Part shown: piece by piece, positions 24,650 to 38,000 of the stretch
Position numbering within the stretch: position 1 is the first letter of the stretch
Layout: each line of letters starts with the position of its first letter
Assembly: GCF_932276165.1 (NCBI RefSeq)
Contig: NC_064000.1
Span: 4,712,001-4,776,000, forward strand
Origin: Plutella xylostella
Taxonomy: Eukaryota > Arthropoda > Insecta > Lepidoptera > Plutellidae
Length of the DNA stretch: 64,000 nt
Direction of reading: 5' to 3'
Notes under the pieces: generated by a model
The model's input: only the letters and a program-made list of their open reading frames with translations
Told to the model about the DNA's origin: nothing
Database searches by the model: none
Made by a program: the position numbers and the translations under genes

Positions 24650-25395
24650 AGCCAAGATTTATTTGCCTAATCTCGTATTGCATAGTAAAGTTTGGTCAAA
24701 GTCTCGTTACGCCGAAAATCGTATGGCATAAATCTCGTTTAGTAAAAAGTTATTTCGCATAACATTGTTTAGCCTAATAATGGTATGGCCAAACCTTGAA
24801 TAGCCTAATAATGCTATGGCATAGGTTTATACAAAGTAATAATATTCGTTTGGCTTTAACTTTGACGGAGCGTCTCCCTACATAGCGCAAACTGGTGCCT
24901 TGTATTGTTTCCGCTGTTTGGAAAACGCTCCGCTCCGCTTCGCTGCGCTCCGCTTTGGTTTTGATGAACATGTGCACCTAACACGCTCCTCCTCGCTTTG
25001 CTCGTCGTCGCACCTATTTTTAGGTTTCAATCTCATGGGGTTTGTAATAATTATACTTATTGGTCGTTAACTTTCGATTTTTTGATCATACAACATCGTG
25101 ATTTTCGGGATGTAGGACGAAAATACCACAATTTATACATTTACCACATACTTAATATATTATTTATTAAGATAACATTAGGAGAAACAAGATTATACAT
25201 AGGTATAGACGAACATAAATTTGAGCAAACGAAACTTAGGTGTTTAAAGATTGTGCCTAAAGAGTTTTAGACGAAACGAGCCTTATGCCACATAAGTCTT
25301 GGCAAAGTGATGGTTCGGCCAAAAAAGTTTAGACCATACGAGTTATGCGAAATGAGTTTTGGTCAATAAAGATTATGCGAGATGAGCGGAACCCA
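24650..25395. repeat. Degenerate inverted array of GGCATAA/CTCGTTT-like motifs
   Basis: 24660-24830 holds spaced copies related to TATGGCATAAATCTCGTTTAG. 25180-25390 holds the opposite sense (CGAAACGAGCCTTATGCC, TTATGCGAAATGAG). A more GC-rich core with CTCCGCTCCGCTTCGCTGCG lies between. It looks like a large foldback repeat of unknown class. Confidence 0.5.
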
Positions 25396-26039
25396 ATTAA
25401 ATCATTAAAAGAAATTAAATACTAAAAAATAAAAATAAGGGGTTAAATAAATGTTTTTTACATTAAAATAAGGGGTTATTTAAGCAGATACATAATAATA
25501 TTAAATAAACTAATAAATTTTATCTTTTAGTTCAGTTTTCATAATTTTATTTACAATTAGGTTAGGCTTCATTAGTTAAATGTTAATTTATATTATAACC
25601 TTGAATAAAAAAAAAACTTATAATAGAAAACTTATATTTAACTAGATGTATAAATTTACAAGTTACATTACCTAGTTTTAAAAAAGATTTTTCCCTTAGT
25701 TATTTTAAAAAATTATAGGACGCATATTTTTTTTCCGTGGGAAGTATACCCGATGCTTGTGTTAATTAGGTATTGCTTACCAATTTTCATGAAAATCCAT
25801 TCAGTATTTTTTTCGTGAAGCTGAATTTTATAAAGATAAAAATATAATAAAGATAAATAAAATTTATGCGACTTGCGCGGTAAAGTTTATATTGTATGAT
25901 GTTGTAATAATTTAGGTAGTGCACCCAAACATTACATATAGAGGGAAACCACGGTGAAACTAAACGCACTTTTTTTATATCCGTGTTGTCCGGTGTTTGA
26001 AGACGCTTTGAAATCGCTTTCAATTTCTTCGTAGGAAAA

Positions 26040-29000
26040 ATGTCGGGTGATACCGATAAAGCGAAAATCAGTGATAATCAGGTATAGTTGTGCAATATTA
26101 GTTTTTAGTATTTTTCTACCGGTCAATGTGCGTCTATTAAAACAATCCAGTGTTGTGAAATGGTGTTATTTCCGTGTTATATCACAAATGTTTGCCTGCG
26201 TCTCAACATGGCTGACAGAACGTTTTGCTTCCCGCTAAACGCGGGAACTGCGCCACGGAGGGATGTGATAATAGTGATTTATTCGCATTTAAAACTGTGA
26301 ATGCCACATTGATCAGTTATCGAAACTGATTACAACGATCTAGGTTTCCTTATTTTGCATATTTTGACCACCCCCGCCCCTTTTGCATTTCGTTGCAGGG
26401 CCTTTGTTAACGTGCACGAAGTGTATGACATTGATAGGAAATCCGCATGACCTTGGTATTTAGTTTCTTGCGATTATTTAATTTATGAATCGCGAAAATA
26501 AGTATCTCCATTGAGTGGCGGCCTCGCGCCTGGCTTCTGCCGCTCGGAACTTGGGCGGCGATGTAAATAAACATAAGTATCCTCACCGGGGCCTTTATTA
26601 CTGACATGAACATTTTTACACTTACATTTTTTTCTTCTGATGTATTCTAACATCGCAATTTACATTTGTATTTCAATACATTGACTCATATCTGATTGGG
26701 ACAAAATTAGATTATGAACATTTACATAAAAAAATGAGCATAATGTGACTTGTGCTCTTGTATGGACTATGTTGCTATATGTATACAGCTGAATTTACTG
26801 TGACTATCCTAAATTGACGCGCAAAACTATACCTTAGTGTTAAGACTTAAGGTTCAAATTTCTTAGAGCTGCTACATTAGGTAAAATTGATTTGTATTGA
26901 AGAGTGGTGGTTGGTGTAGTCTATAATTTATTGTTTGCTGGCAATAAATATTGCACTTAAGATATTGGTACTAATTAAATTGCTATTTTGATAGTAACTT
27001 TGTTAACCTATCTGCTGCTATGAGTGTGAGCATCTAAAGGATATAATATTATGATTCTTGTCAGAATCTATCTATTTTTATTACTGTACTAATGTACTTA
27101 AATAATATTTAGATATTCCTTCATTCGAATTTTCCCGCCTTTAAACTTATACATGTTGTAGATGTTGAGGCAGGTCAGGTATTGTTACAATTTTATTCAG
27201 TTGTTCTCTGAACTCTTAATCATCCCCTACCGAATGGGCTTGTAACAAAACTCTATTAGTAAAAACCTCACAGTAAAATGTTTAATTAGTATTATATTAT
27301 ATGGCAATGTCATGATTTTTTTTATCATCATAAAAGAATAATAGAATATTAGAATCAATGTAATATAATAATAGAATATTAAAGGATTGCATTAAGTACT
27401 ATGAAAAATGAATGCAGTATTTAAAAAAAAACATATATTTCTGATTTCCTGTTCAGGATGAAGACAAGAAGTCTGCAGCCGGTGACGGACAGACCACCGA
27501 GGATGAGTCCTCACAAGACTCCAAGGGTGAGTCTCTACCGCAACCGTCGGAGTCAAAGCCCGAAGGTAACACCGACGTAGACCCACCAAAAACAGAAGAT
27601 AATAAACCACCAGAAGGTCAGCGTTGTAATGTTTTATTCCAAATTGTGATTGGGTCCCATGTTTCTTACACCGCACTCTCATCTACATCGCTAACTAATC
27701 TGTGGGGCTATGTGTGTGTTCATTTGTCATTTTGTCTAACCTGTGACACATCATTTTATGGTACAGTTGACTCCATAAATATGTACAGTCTGGGGCAAAA
27801 AAAACTAACCCATCTCAGCTAGCACTCTGAGAGGTGTCAAGTTTTTTTGCCACCTACTGTACCTTGTCAAAACTAAACTTCTGCATTTTTATTTTGACAC
27901 GGTAATAAAGTGTAGTACAGATTATGGAGATAACTGTACATTTATGCACATTGCCATCTTGGTGAAAATTATTGTGTGTGGTAAGTATTGGTTAAGTGTG
28001 ATGTCTAAATAATTTATAAACAAGCACCTACTTATTAACATTCTCATATATATATGTATAACTCACGGTGGAAATTTAAATCACTCATAAGTTTAGTTAC
28101 AAGAATTCCCTTTTAGATAACTTTATTTTCCAAAGTATCCAAAGCCGAGACTCTTACATGAAAATAATAATAAATATCAACTTAAGTTTGACCAAACATC
28201 TTATACTTAAAGGAAATGGTAAAAATTTGTTAAAATGAATTTCAAGACGCTTTCACTGTATAATTTGGCTGTTTTAGCAAAACAGCCAAATTCACCAGTT
28301 CAGATTATCTCTCCCGCTCTCGCATACGCTCCAACTCTCTCTCGCCTATAAACAACTGACACTAGTGTTGCGTACGCGCAGGCGAGTCGAAGGAGGCGAC
28401 GTCCAACGGCAAGTCCGTGCCCGAGACCGCCGAGGCCGACAGCGAGTCCAAGGATGACGACGACAAGAGCGACATGAAGCCAGACTCCAATAATAAGGTT
28501 AGTGTGGAAAAATGCAGGAAAAAACTTGTGTTGTTTTGTCTTGATATCTATTAGTTATCAAGGAGTCTACACACCAAACCCGCCGACCCGCCGACACAGC
28601 CCGGCGGCTTGGTGTCGGCGACCCAAACCCGCCAACCCGCCAATATGTGTCATGGGGCTGTGTCGATGAGTTAGTCGGCGGCAAGAAATCAGTACAACTT
28701 TTTTAGTTAGTGATTGCAGTGTGTACGAACGTGACGTGTTGTTTTTCTCAAATATTGCAGCCTACAATAAACATGGATACTGATGCTGATCTAATAATAG
28801 CAGCATGTGGAATAATTTTAGCTGGGTCCCTGAAGAGAAAACGACAGTGTTGGGTTAGACCAAGCTTAATGAGTCGCAGTCGTTACAATAACAGTGATAG
28901 AATAAAAGATTTAAGAACGGACGATTTGATTGTAAAAAGACCCTTACATTTTAAGACATTTATGTCGTTAACGTTTACCGACTTTGAATATTTACTAAGC

Positions 29001-32000
29001 ATTGCACGCGCGGGTACGAGTCGCCGACATGATTCTTGAAACAAAGTCGCCGACACCAAGCCGCCGGGCTGTGTCGGCGGGTCGGCGGGTATGGTGTGTA
29101 GACTCCTTTAGTCTGTTAGAAGTTGCCTAGTTGTGTTAGGAATTCTACTAAACAAAGTAGCCTATGTACCTATCATTATGATAATATATCAAAAGCAGAA
29201 CAGCCTAGCACGGGACGCAAGCCGCGCACTTCAAGACGTGACAAAAGTTTTCCGTCGCACTCGCTCTCGAAGCCCTGCGATGTGAGTGAGCGCGACGCAA
29301 AACTTATGTCGTGGCGTGAGCGTCTTGCGTCACTAGCTAGGCCTTCAGTATTACTTACTGTTCATTCGTGAAACAGTAAAAACATACGCATATATACTCA
29401 CAAAGTATCGCCTTTACAAGATAAGTGTGATATTCAGGAGGAGAACGGAGAGACTCACGATGAAGAGGACGACGTGAAGGAGAACAACAAGGCCGCAAAG
29501 AAACCAGCGCCGCCCAAGAAGAAGGCCAAGAAAGAGGTAACACATGCTACTAACAATAAATAAATGCATAATAGTATAAATAAGGGGCTACACTAGCTAA
29601 GCTGAAAATAAGGGGCTACACTAGCTAAGCTGAAAATGAGGGGATATGTATTGTATGTATATTAAGGTCCATTTGAAAAAGCCCTTTAGGTACAGGAACT
29701 TCGCACCATCTCAGAATATAATAGAATAAGAGGATCGGAGATAAAGAAGCAGTAATGAAAATGGCGAATGAAAAGAAGCAGTAATTTACATTTTCTTTGA
29801 GCGTGTTAGTAGTGTTTGAATAAAGAGATCTTTTGAGCTCGTTACTAGAGCGCGATATAATAACAACACTACTATTGTACTCTTAACTCCATTCATGATC
29901 TCCACTATTGCTTCAGGATACTGAGGAAGAGGACGAGGAAGAAGAGGAGGAAGATGAGGAGGGCGAGGAGGAGGAGGAGGGCGAGGAGGGGGAGGGCGAT
30001 GAAGAGGCCGATAAGAAGCCCGCCAAGTGAGTACCACGTCTACGGACCACTTTCAAGCTTAGGGACTTAGGGACTACTATTTGGCTGCAATATTTGCTAA
30101 AAAGCAAGAACATTATATACAATATTACGGATTTTATTGAATTAATATACAGAGGAGGTTAGTATTAATATTTATGTGGGGATAACAGCACAATAGACGG
30201 CATTATCGCTGAAAGTGATCGCTTCCAGGCATTACGTCAAGCCGCAGCGGTCACGGCCGCACCGCAAAAGTCGCTCCAATGTGTTTGTAGCGGGCCGCAT
30301 TGTCATGTAAAATACAGACGAGCGCTGCGGCTCCACGTAATGTGCACGAATCTTAACTTATTTATGTTCGCCTAATCACGATCGATAAATTCTCGAAAAC
30401 ATATTCTATTCTTTTCTCTATTATGTAAGTATACTAAAGTCAGTCTCATCACCAGGGAGAAGAAGCCTCCAGTAAAGAAGGCGAAGAAGGACGACGACGA
30501 GGAGGGCGAAGACGAGGAGGAGGAGGGCGAGGACGAGGAGGGCGAGGAGGAGGAGGAGGAGGAGGAGGAGGAGGCCGCGCCCAAGCCGAAGCCTAAGAAA
30601 GAGGTAGGTGCTCATTGTATTGTATCTTTATGTTGGTAGAAGAGGAGGAGGCCGCGCCCAAGCCGAAGCCTAAGAAAGAGGTTTGTGCTCATTGTGTTGT
30701 TGTGTGTTTAAGTTGGTGTATTTGGACTATTGTTTCAGCATCATCAAGTATTTCGGCAAATTTAGAAGCTGTAACTATTCTATTCTTACACTCAATTAAA
30801 ACTTTCACAAAGTTCACAGGTCTAGAAATCTCTAATGACAATATTGCTTTATTTATGTATGTAGATATACATACCTCGAATTGTCGAGGGTAGATGCCTC
30901 CTCATCATCAGCCTATAATCGTCTACAGCTGCAGCGGCAGCACCTACCTAGAAGTACTTTTCTTCTGTCATCTGCATACATTATGTGTCACAAGTTTGAG
31001 TGCGTGAAAACGTAAACTAGTGAAACTAGTGATAGTTTTCGAGAAACTATCAAACCTGTACTACACGTGCAATCTAACTCCGATATTTTTTGTAACATGG
31101 TGTATTGACCTCCGCAGCCGACAGAGCCGCCGGTGCCGGTGCCAGCCGGGAAGGGAACCCCGCTGGGACACATCAGCAACGTCGAGATCGCGCTCTCCAG
31201 GTTCAAGATCAACGACCAGAAGATGATGCACCAGTACCTGTATGGGGTAAGTGGAGACTGTGGAATCGCTGTCTTTGTATAAGTACAATGCGCTTAGGGT
31301 AAACATCTAGATTCTAGATGTGCAGGTTTCCTCACGATGTTTTCCTTTTTTGTAATGCTAAGGATACCTGGCGACACAAGACACTCAGTGTCACTACATA
31401 AATAAAATATACATCAAATTTCTACGAGTTTCCACAGTTGCGACACTGAGTTAAAGATGTAAATGCGTACCGTGTGGACCGACCGACACTAATGTAAAAT
31501 TTTGTGTCGTGTGTTAGTGTCGTTTATCTTTACTTTAGATTAAGGGTATGTGGTACAGTCGTACATAAATTCCTTATTTACAAGACAAGACCTTATCCGT
31601 TTCACCACCGTTGTGGTCTAACACACAATTCTAACATACACCTGTATTACACAGCAACTGTGCATGGACCGCAACGTGAAGCGCAACGTGAAGAAGTTCA
31701 AGGGCTACCCGTGGGCGGCGGGCTCGGCCGACTACAAGGCCAAGTTGGAGGAGACCTGCAAGATGGAGCCCAAGCAGCTGCGCACCATGGCCGAGATGCT
31801 GGACCTGGAGAAGAAAGGTACACCATCAATTGTGCAAATTCAGTTATACAGTCTAGGGCAAAGAAACTGGATCCTTCTTCTCTTCCAAATAGATGTCAAA
31901 AGTAACTGGTCGTGTGAGCGTATGTGTTTGTTATTAAACGCGCGGGCAAGTGCTGGTGGGTTAACACTCTAGGAAGGTCAGCGGTCGACTCTCCTATGGT

Positions 32001-35000
32001 GACACCGCTACTGAGGGTAGGTTCTTTCTTAGCGTGTTATTTTTTAAGGAAAAAATTAACTTAATTTATCTGTCTATCAAAGTCTTGCTTTATTTTACAA
32101 CAAGTTTTCACCAACCAACCCTAAAACCTGCCTATCTCCCCCAGGTTCAACCTCGGAGCTGGCGGCGCGGCTGGTGGGCTTCCTGCAGCAGCCCAGCGTG
32201 AACTCGCCACACGCACGCGGGTCCGCCAAGCCGCTGCCGCCGCCGCCCGCCAACACCCCCGGCGGCCGCCCGCGCCGCTCCGCCGCGCTCAAAGTCAACA
32301 GAGGTAACTGCGCTCTTTATAGTTATACTGTAATTATTAATTACGCTGCAGCGGCTAGAACCACTGCCCCATGGATCCCTGATGTCAGACTGCCGTCTGA
32401 CTGAAGGTATAGTGCCTGTAGTTTATGACCAAGTCGTCGGGAATTACTCACTATAAATAAATACGTAGTTTAGAAAACGGGTATCGTGTACTTTTTCATT
32501 CTTATTTGGCACAAAAGTTAAACAATCTTTGTGTGTCTTTTTTGTGGAATTTCCAAAAGTGTAGAAGTATAGAATGACCCCTGAGGGTCACTCAGGCTTT
32601 CGGCTTATTATAACGAGCTATGGCGTTACGTTGTATGCCTTAAAACCTGATCGTTCAACCTTAACATAAACAGCGCGACAATGCCGCAAGTCCGCAATAG
32701 ACAGAGCGGCTGAAATTATCCTGTAGTGAAAATAGCAATTGTAATCATGTTATCTTTGTAACAAAAAACTGTATTTAAATCGGTTCATACATTTCGCCAC
32801 TACAATGTAACAGATAGACGCACGCATTACCAAATTATCATAGATACTCATCATTTGTTCAGTTCGGTCGCGGGTTAATAGAGCAAGGCCGTTCTCGAGA
32901 TCATCAGTACAGAAGGACATAGGAACAAATAGGATAGACTCGCTCGGCATATATCTACAGCTTAGCTTCCCAAAGAAAAGTACAAAAGAATAAATGGACA
33001 AAAGAACACAGATTTCTTCTACCGGCAGTCCGCCCCTGTGATTCATTGCGCATGGATGCGATCGATGTTGGCTCGTGTGAATTTGTGAATACACTAAATA
33101 TATTAAAAACTTGGTTTTTCAATGTCCTATTGACTGGAGCACTTGCACCAACAGTAACAAGGACTATGGCCGAAGCAGAAAATCATCTCTCGTTTAGTAA
33201 CGAGGAGTATACGGAGATGCTTTTGATGTTCGGCTATGCCGACGGCGACGCGCGCGCCGCGAAACGCGAGTATCAGAGGCGGTTCCCGAAGCGTCGTTTG
33301 GCCGGCAGTCGCCTGTTTGAAAGACTTTACTACCGGCTCTCTGAGACTGGGTCTTTACGAGGTAATTTATCTGAGGGCCTAGTGCGAGTCTCACCGAGTG
33401 GAGAAAATTTAATGTGCGATGTATGGCGCTGAGGTAGTGCAGTACCGCTAGGTGGCGACTCTCTCGCGCCAAAGATTCGCGTTTACTTTTCACTGTTCGA
33501 ACGGTGTAAAAACTCGTACTTCGCATGCTGATGGACCTCTATAGGTGGATGAAGGTTACTAAGGGCGGCTTGCGTGACTTCCTATTTAAAGATATTTTAA
33601 TTTTAGTTAGCTAAACGCATTTATCTCAATAAACGTATTTATACTAAACACAAATTGTATTGTCTTGCATGGCTCATTTGAAGTTGTAATTTAGCTAAAC
33701 GTATTTAGCACGTGTTACGTTTCATTCTATGCATATTTTCATCTAAACTTTTAAGTTTTTAAATGTTTACGGCTAGAAAAATGCGTAACCAGAAACAAAT
33801 GCCGTCAAAATTTTACTGACACTGTCACTAAGTGACACTTGACACTACACAAACCATAGACCTACTACCTCTAGACTGGCAATCGCCGTGTGCACTATTC
33901 TCTTTCTCACTCAAACCATAGATGTTGCCGACAAAAAAATTAAACCTAAATATGGGGAAATTTAACTTATCATTATAACAAAAACAAAACTTGAGTATAT
34001 CGTCGGTTGATAGGAAAAAGACACTAAAGGCTAATTTTTCAATAGCCAGATAAAAGTTTTGCTGGGAAATAATTTTGATGCTGTTGCGTCTCAATGTTTC
34101 TCAATGTTTGTATTACCCAGCTAACATTTATCTGAATATTGAAAAATCTGCCTTAGTGAGTTTTTCCTGTCAACCGACGATATAAGAAAAAAAACTTTAC
34201 TCATACTTATTTGATTTCAATATAATTGTTTAATATACACAAACTGAGTTGATTGTATGATTCATTGTCTTCGTCCAATCGAAACAATCCTCTTCAAAAT
34301 GTGCCGAACACAATTTTTGTATGTTTCTTTGGTTCCCAATTTGTGCGACCGGTAATGTCTATCCATTTTCTTGATATTTTTTTTTCTGTCGGAAACCTAT
34401 GAAGCAGAGATAAATGGATGAGCATGAGCATTATAATCGTGGGCCAAATATGTGATGGGGTTTTTTTTAAAGGAAACACGTATTTCGTATCAATACAATA
34501 AACTTTATATTATACAGAAGAAATCACACATAGAAGAAAAAAACGAAACGAACGTTTCCTCACAATGAGAGGCACCTCATTTGAAAGAGGAGAATGACTT
34601 CTACAAAATACAATCTTCACAAAAACCGAATTCGTGCGCCCCATTTGTAAACCCAACCCGAGTCCGTTACAATTTCTAGTGTTTTCTTTGCATACTATAA
34701 TATTTGTGGGTAAAATAAATTTTCAATAACTTGCAACACCATGTGATTTGTTATGATATGGTACCTCGTAATTTTTACTTAAAACTGATACTAAAAGATC
34801 TTACAGTATTAAAATTAGTATCGTTTTATATTAAAATCGAGCCAATAGATAGTACTATGATGAATGTAAGCTTGTTAAACTTGATAGTATCTACTTACAT
34901 GTGAAAATATATCTCATCCATCATTCCATCGTGTTTTCGTTCAATATGCTCTATACAACCGAACAAAATCCACCCACCCATGTCACACACTCGTTAAGTG

Positions 35001-38000
35001 ATGATAATAGTCTAATAAACTTAATAAACACCCACAAATCACTAGCAAATCAAAAATAAATAGCATTTAGAAAATTTTGTTGTAACTGTCAGCCTTTGTT
35101 TGGCACAGATTTTTCATTTGTTTCATTGTTTGGCACAGAGAACTGACGTAAACAGGCGCCTCAGCAAAAAGGACAAAAAACATTTACAGCTTAACGTTTC
35201 TTTCTTACGCTTAATGTAGCTAAGCGTCTCTTTTTCGCAATGTCAGAACTGTCACGATTATACCCCTGTGACACAAACAATAACAATGCCAAGATCTGTG
35301 TCAATGTCTACAACATAAGAATTGAATTGATTTCTCCCTCTTCTGCATCTCCTCTGTCCTCTCCATATCCCCTCTAGTTCTGTTCTCCTATGAAAGCGTT
35401 GCGTTAGCATACCTACAGATGTTGGAATTTCATTTCAGTTTGTGATAAAACTCAAAGTAAGTATGAGTGGAAAAAGTGGCTCACCAATATCAAGCAATAC
35501 CATGAATGAAGGAAAACATCGCGAGGAAACCTACATATCTAGATTAAGCACATCTTGATATGTAAACACACCAACCCTCAGTGGACCAGCGTGGTGGGAA
35601 ATGGTCCAAGCTTAGGAATTGTAATGGTACTAAGTATAGGTACGACATGCTTCATTGCCGCCATTTTTGACAGATACAATGCCACTAAACGTATTTAGCG
35701 GCGCTAAACAGCCAATTTTGGGTATTTAACTTTGACACTTCGATAAACGTATTTAAGAACAAAATTTTTGCTATGCAAGACGTTAATTGCATTTAACAAC
35801 TTAAATGTGTTTATTTTACCCTTAAACACAATTATCATACGTTACGCAAGCCGCCCTAAGATTTGCATGTATAAAGAACTGGGGTATTCGGTGATAGGCA
35901 CATGGTAAAGAAAGATAAAGTACATCAAAATATTATGGAAGGCACGTGGTAAAGTGAAGATAAAGTACATAAAAATATTATGGACTATCTACACGCTTCA
36001 ACTGTATTGTATGGAGAATCTAAATACAGTTTAAGCTATAAATAAGAAATATAAAATTGTGTTGTCTATCTGTTACACTAAAAAAAACTACTGCGGGGTT
36101 TACTGTAAAAATGTATCTAGCAATAAGTTCGCCTGTATTATATATTATGTATGATATCAGTGACCGTAAAACTGTCTTTTCCTTTCAGGTTATTCAGATG
36201 AAGAATACGAGTCAGACCCTGAAACTAAAGTAAAAGGACCCAAACCAGTCAAAGATGGCAGTGAAGATTCTGATGTAAGTAAATAACATAATAACATATC
36301 ACTACACGTACATACAGGGAGTCTCGTTATGAAATGTTTTTTTTTTGCATTTAGTGCAGATTCGTCTGTGTATTCATTCATTTGTTATCAGATCAGATCA
36401 TGTTTTAGCTATAGGGCTGCCTATTGTGTAATGTAATGTAATGTATCCACTGTTTTGTGTTCTATTTGATCAATACATTTATAAGTCCACCCTTTGTACT
36501 TTTATTTGTAATATTTGTACAATAAAGAATTAAATAATCATAATACTCCATTCTATCCTCAGGGTTCGTTCAACCCGAGCGGCTCCGAAGAGGCGGACTC
36601 AGACTTCGACCCCGAGGGCGGGGAGAGCGCGAGCGGCGGCGCCACGCGCAAGCGCAAGTCCACGGGCCGCCGCCGCTCCAGCAAGGGCAAGCGCGGCCGC
36701 AAGTCCAAGCCGGGACGGGGGAAGGTATGACTCATCACCTATTCTATTCTATTATGTGTGGGGGTGTAAGTACCTGCACCTGGCTCTCTCCAGTGGATCC
36801 TTTGTGCATATCCCCAAGGTCTAAACTGCCTTCCTAAGCTTGGACCATTTCCCACCACGCTGGTCCACTGTCGTCACATATCTAGATTTAGCACATCTAG
36901 ATATCACATATCTAGATGTGCTAAATCTAGATATACAGGTTTCCTCACGATGTTTTCCTCCACCGTAACTTAAGTTAAAAGAACTCATTGGTACATGTCA
37001 ACGCCGGGATTCGAACCCGCATCTCTGGCGTGAAAAGCGGGCGCTTACCCGACTGAGTTACCACCGCTCCTATGACTCATCACCATTATTTTAGTGTTTT
37101 AATAACGTGCGGATTTGATCACGCATCCCGCATGCGATCATACAAGTATTCATCGTAACGCGTAAAATATGCACTTTCGTGCTTTTTTTGGGTCCAGTCA
37201 AAATTACTATGTGTTATGAGAACCCTGAAAGCATCCGAAGTTCTTATATTATGCCATTTAAATTAATGTGCTGGATAGTAAACAACACATGACACTTAGG
37301 GCTTGTACACAAAACTGCGTTGACGTCGCATCGCAAAAACGTGCTACAGGAATCAAGCATTTGCCCTAAAAAAAACTGGCGACTGTTAGTCGCAGATTTT
37401 GCGATGTGACGCCGCAACGCAGTTTTGTGTACAAGCCCTTAGGACATATTTACCGCAGTTTGTAATGGGCGGCTGTTTCCCCGCAGGGCAAGAAGGTGGG
37501 CCGCGGCAAGAAGGCGCGCTCGGACAGCGAGGAGGAGAGCGACAAGTCGGAGAGCGACAGCGACGCCGAGTCGGCCAGCGACGCCGACGACTCTGACGCC
37601 AGCGTACGTATCCTACTTCCTACTAATATTATAAAGGCGAAAGTTTGTGAGTATGTGTGTGTGTATGTTTGTTACTTCTTCACGTCAAAGCGGCTGAACC
37701 AATTGTAATGAAATTGGGTAGGTATGGAGTTAGCTGACACCATGGATTAACACAATACTTTTACCGCAGAATTCCCATTATTTCAAACGCAAACGATTTC
37801 TGCCATAGCGCTGTCTATAGGTTGTGGTCTGTGGTGTCCTGTGTAAAGATGAAAGACTATACTGAGAGCACAAGAAAAGCTTTACAAGCAGACTAAGACT
37901 TTCTACATAGTATTATTATTCTTGGTCAGATTTTTTACATATAATCTGCTAAGCGTGGAGATTATTGTAGAACCCTCAAGATATATTCATTATGTTCTGC

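Larger units (their letters stand above)
21702..26039. other. Divergent Psi-Dek intergenic region
   Basis: This holds the 5'UTR/promoter area of Psi (immediately above 21702) and of Dek (immediately below 26040). Between them lie a small MITE (22381-22474), an inverted pair of CCAAAACGGATAAATCATCACCAAA blocks (23465 and 24570), an RTE 3' fragment (23815-24135) and a long degenerate inverted array of TATGGCATAA/CGAAACGAG-like motifs (24650-25390). I see no coding exon. Confidence 0.5.

Noticed and set aside
32750..33094. 114-codon minus-strand open frame in Dek intron 9
   Set aside because: No recognisable domain, no splice logic, and it overlaps the better-supported DUF4817 fragment region on the other strand.
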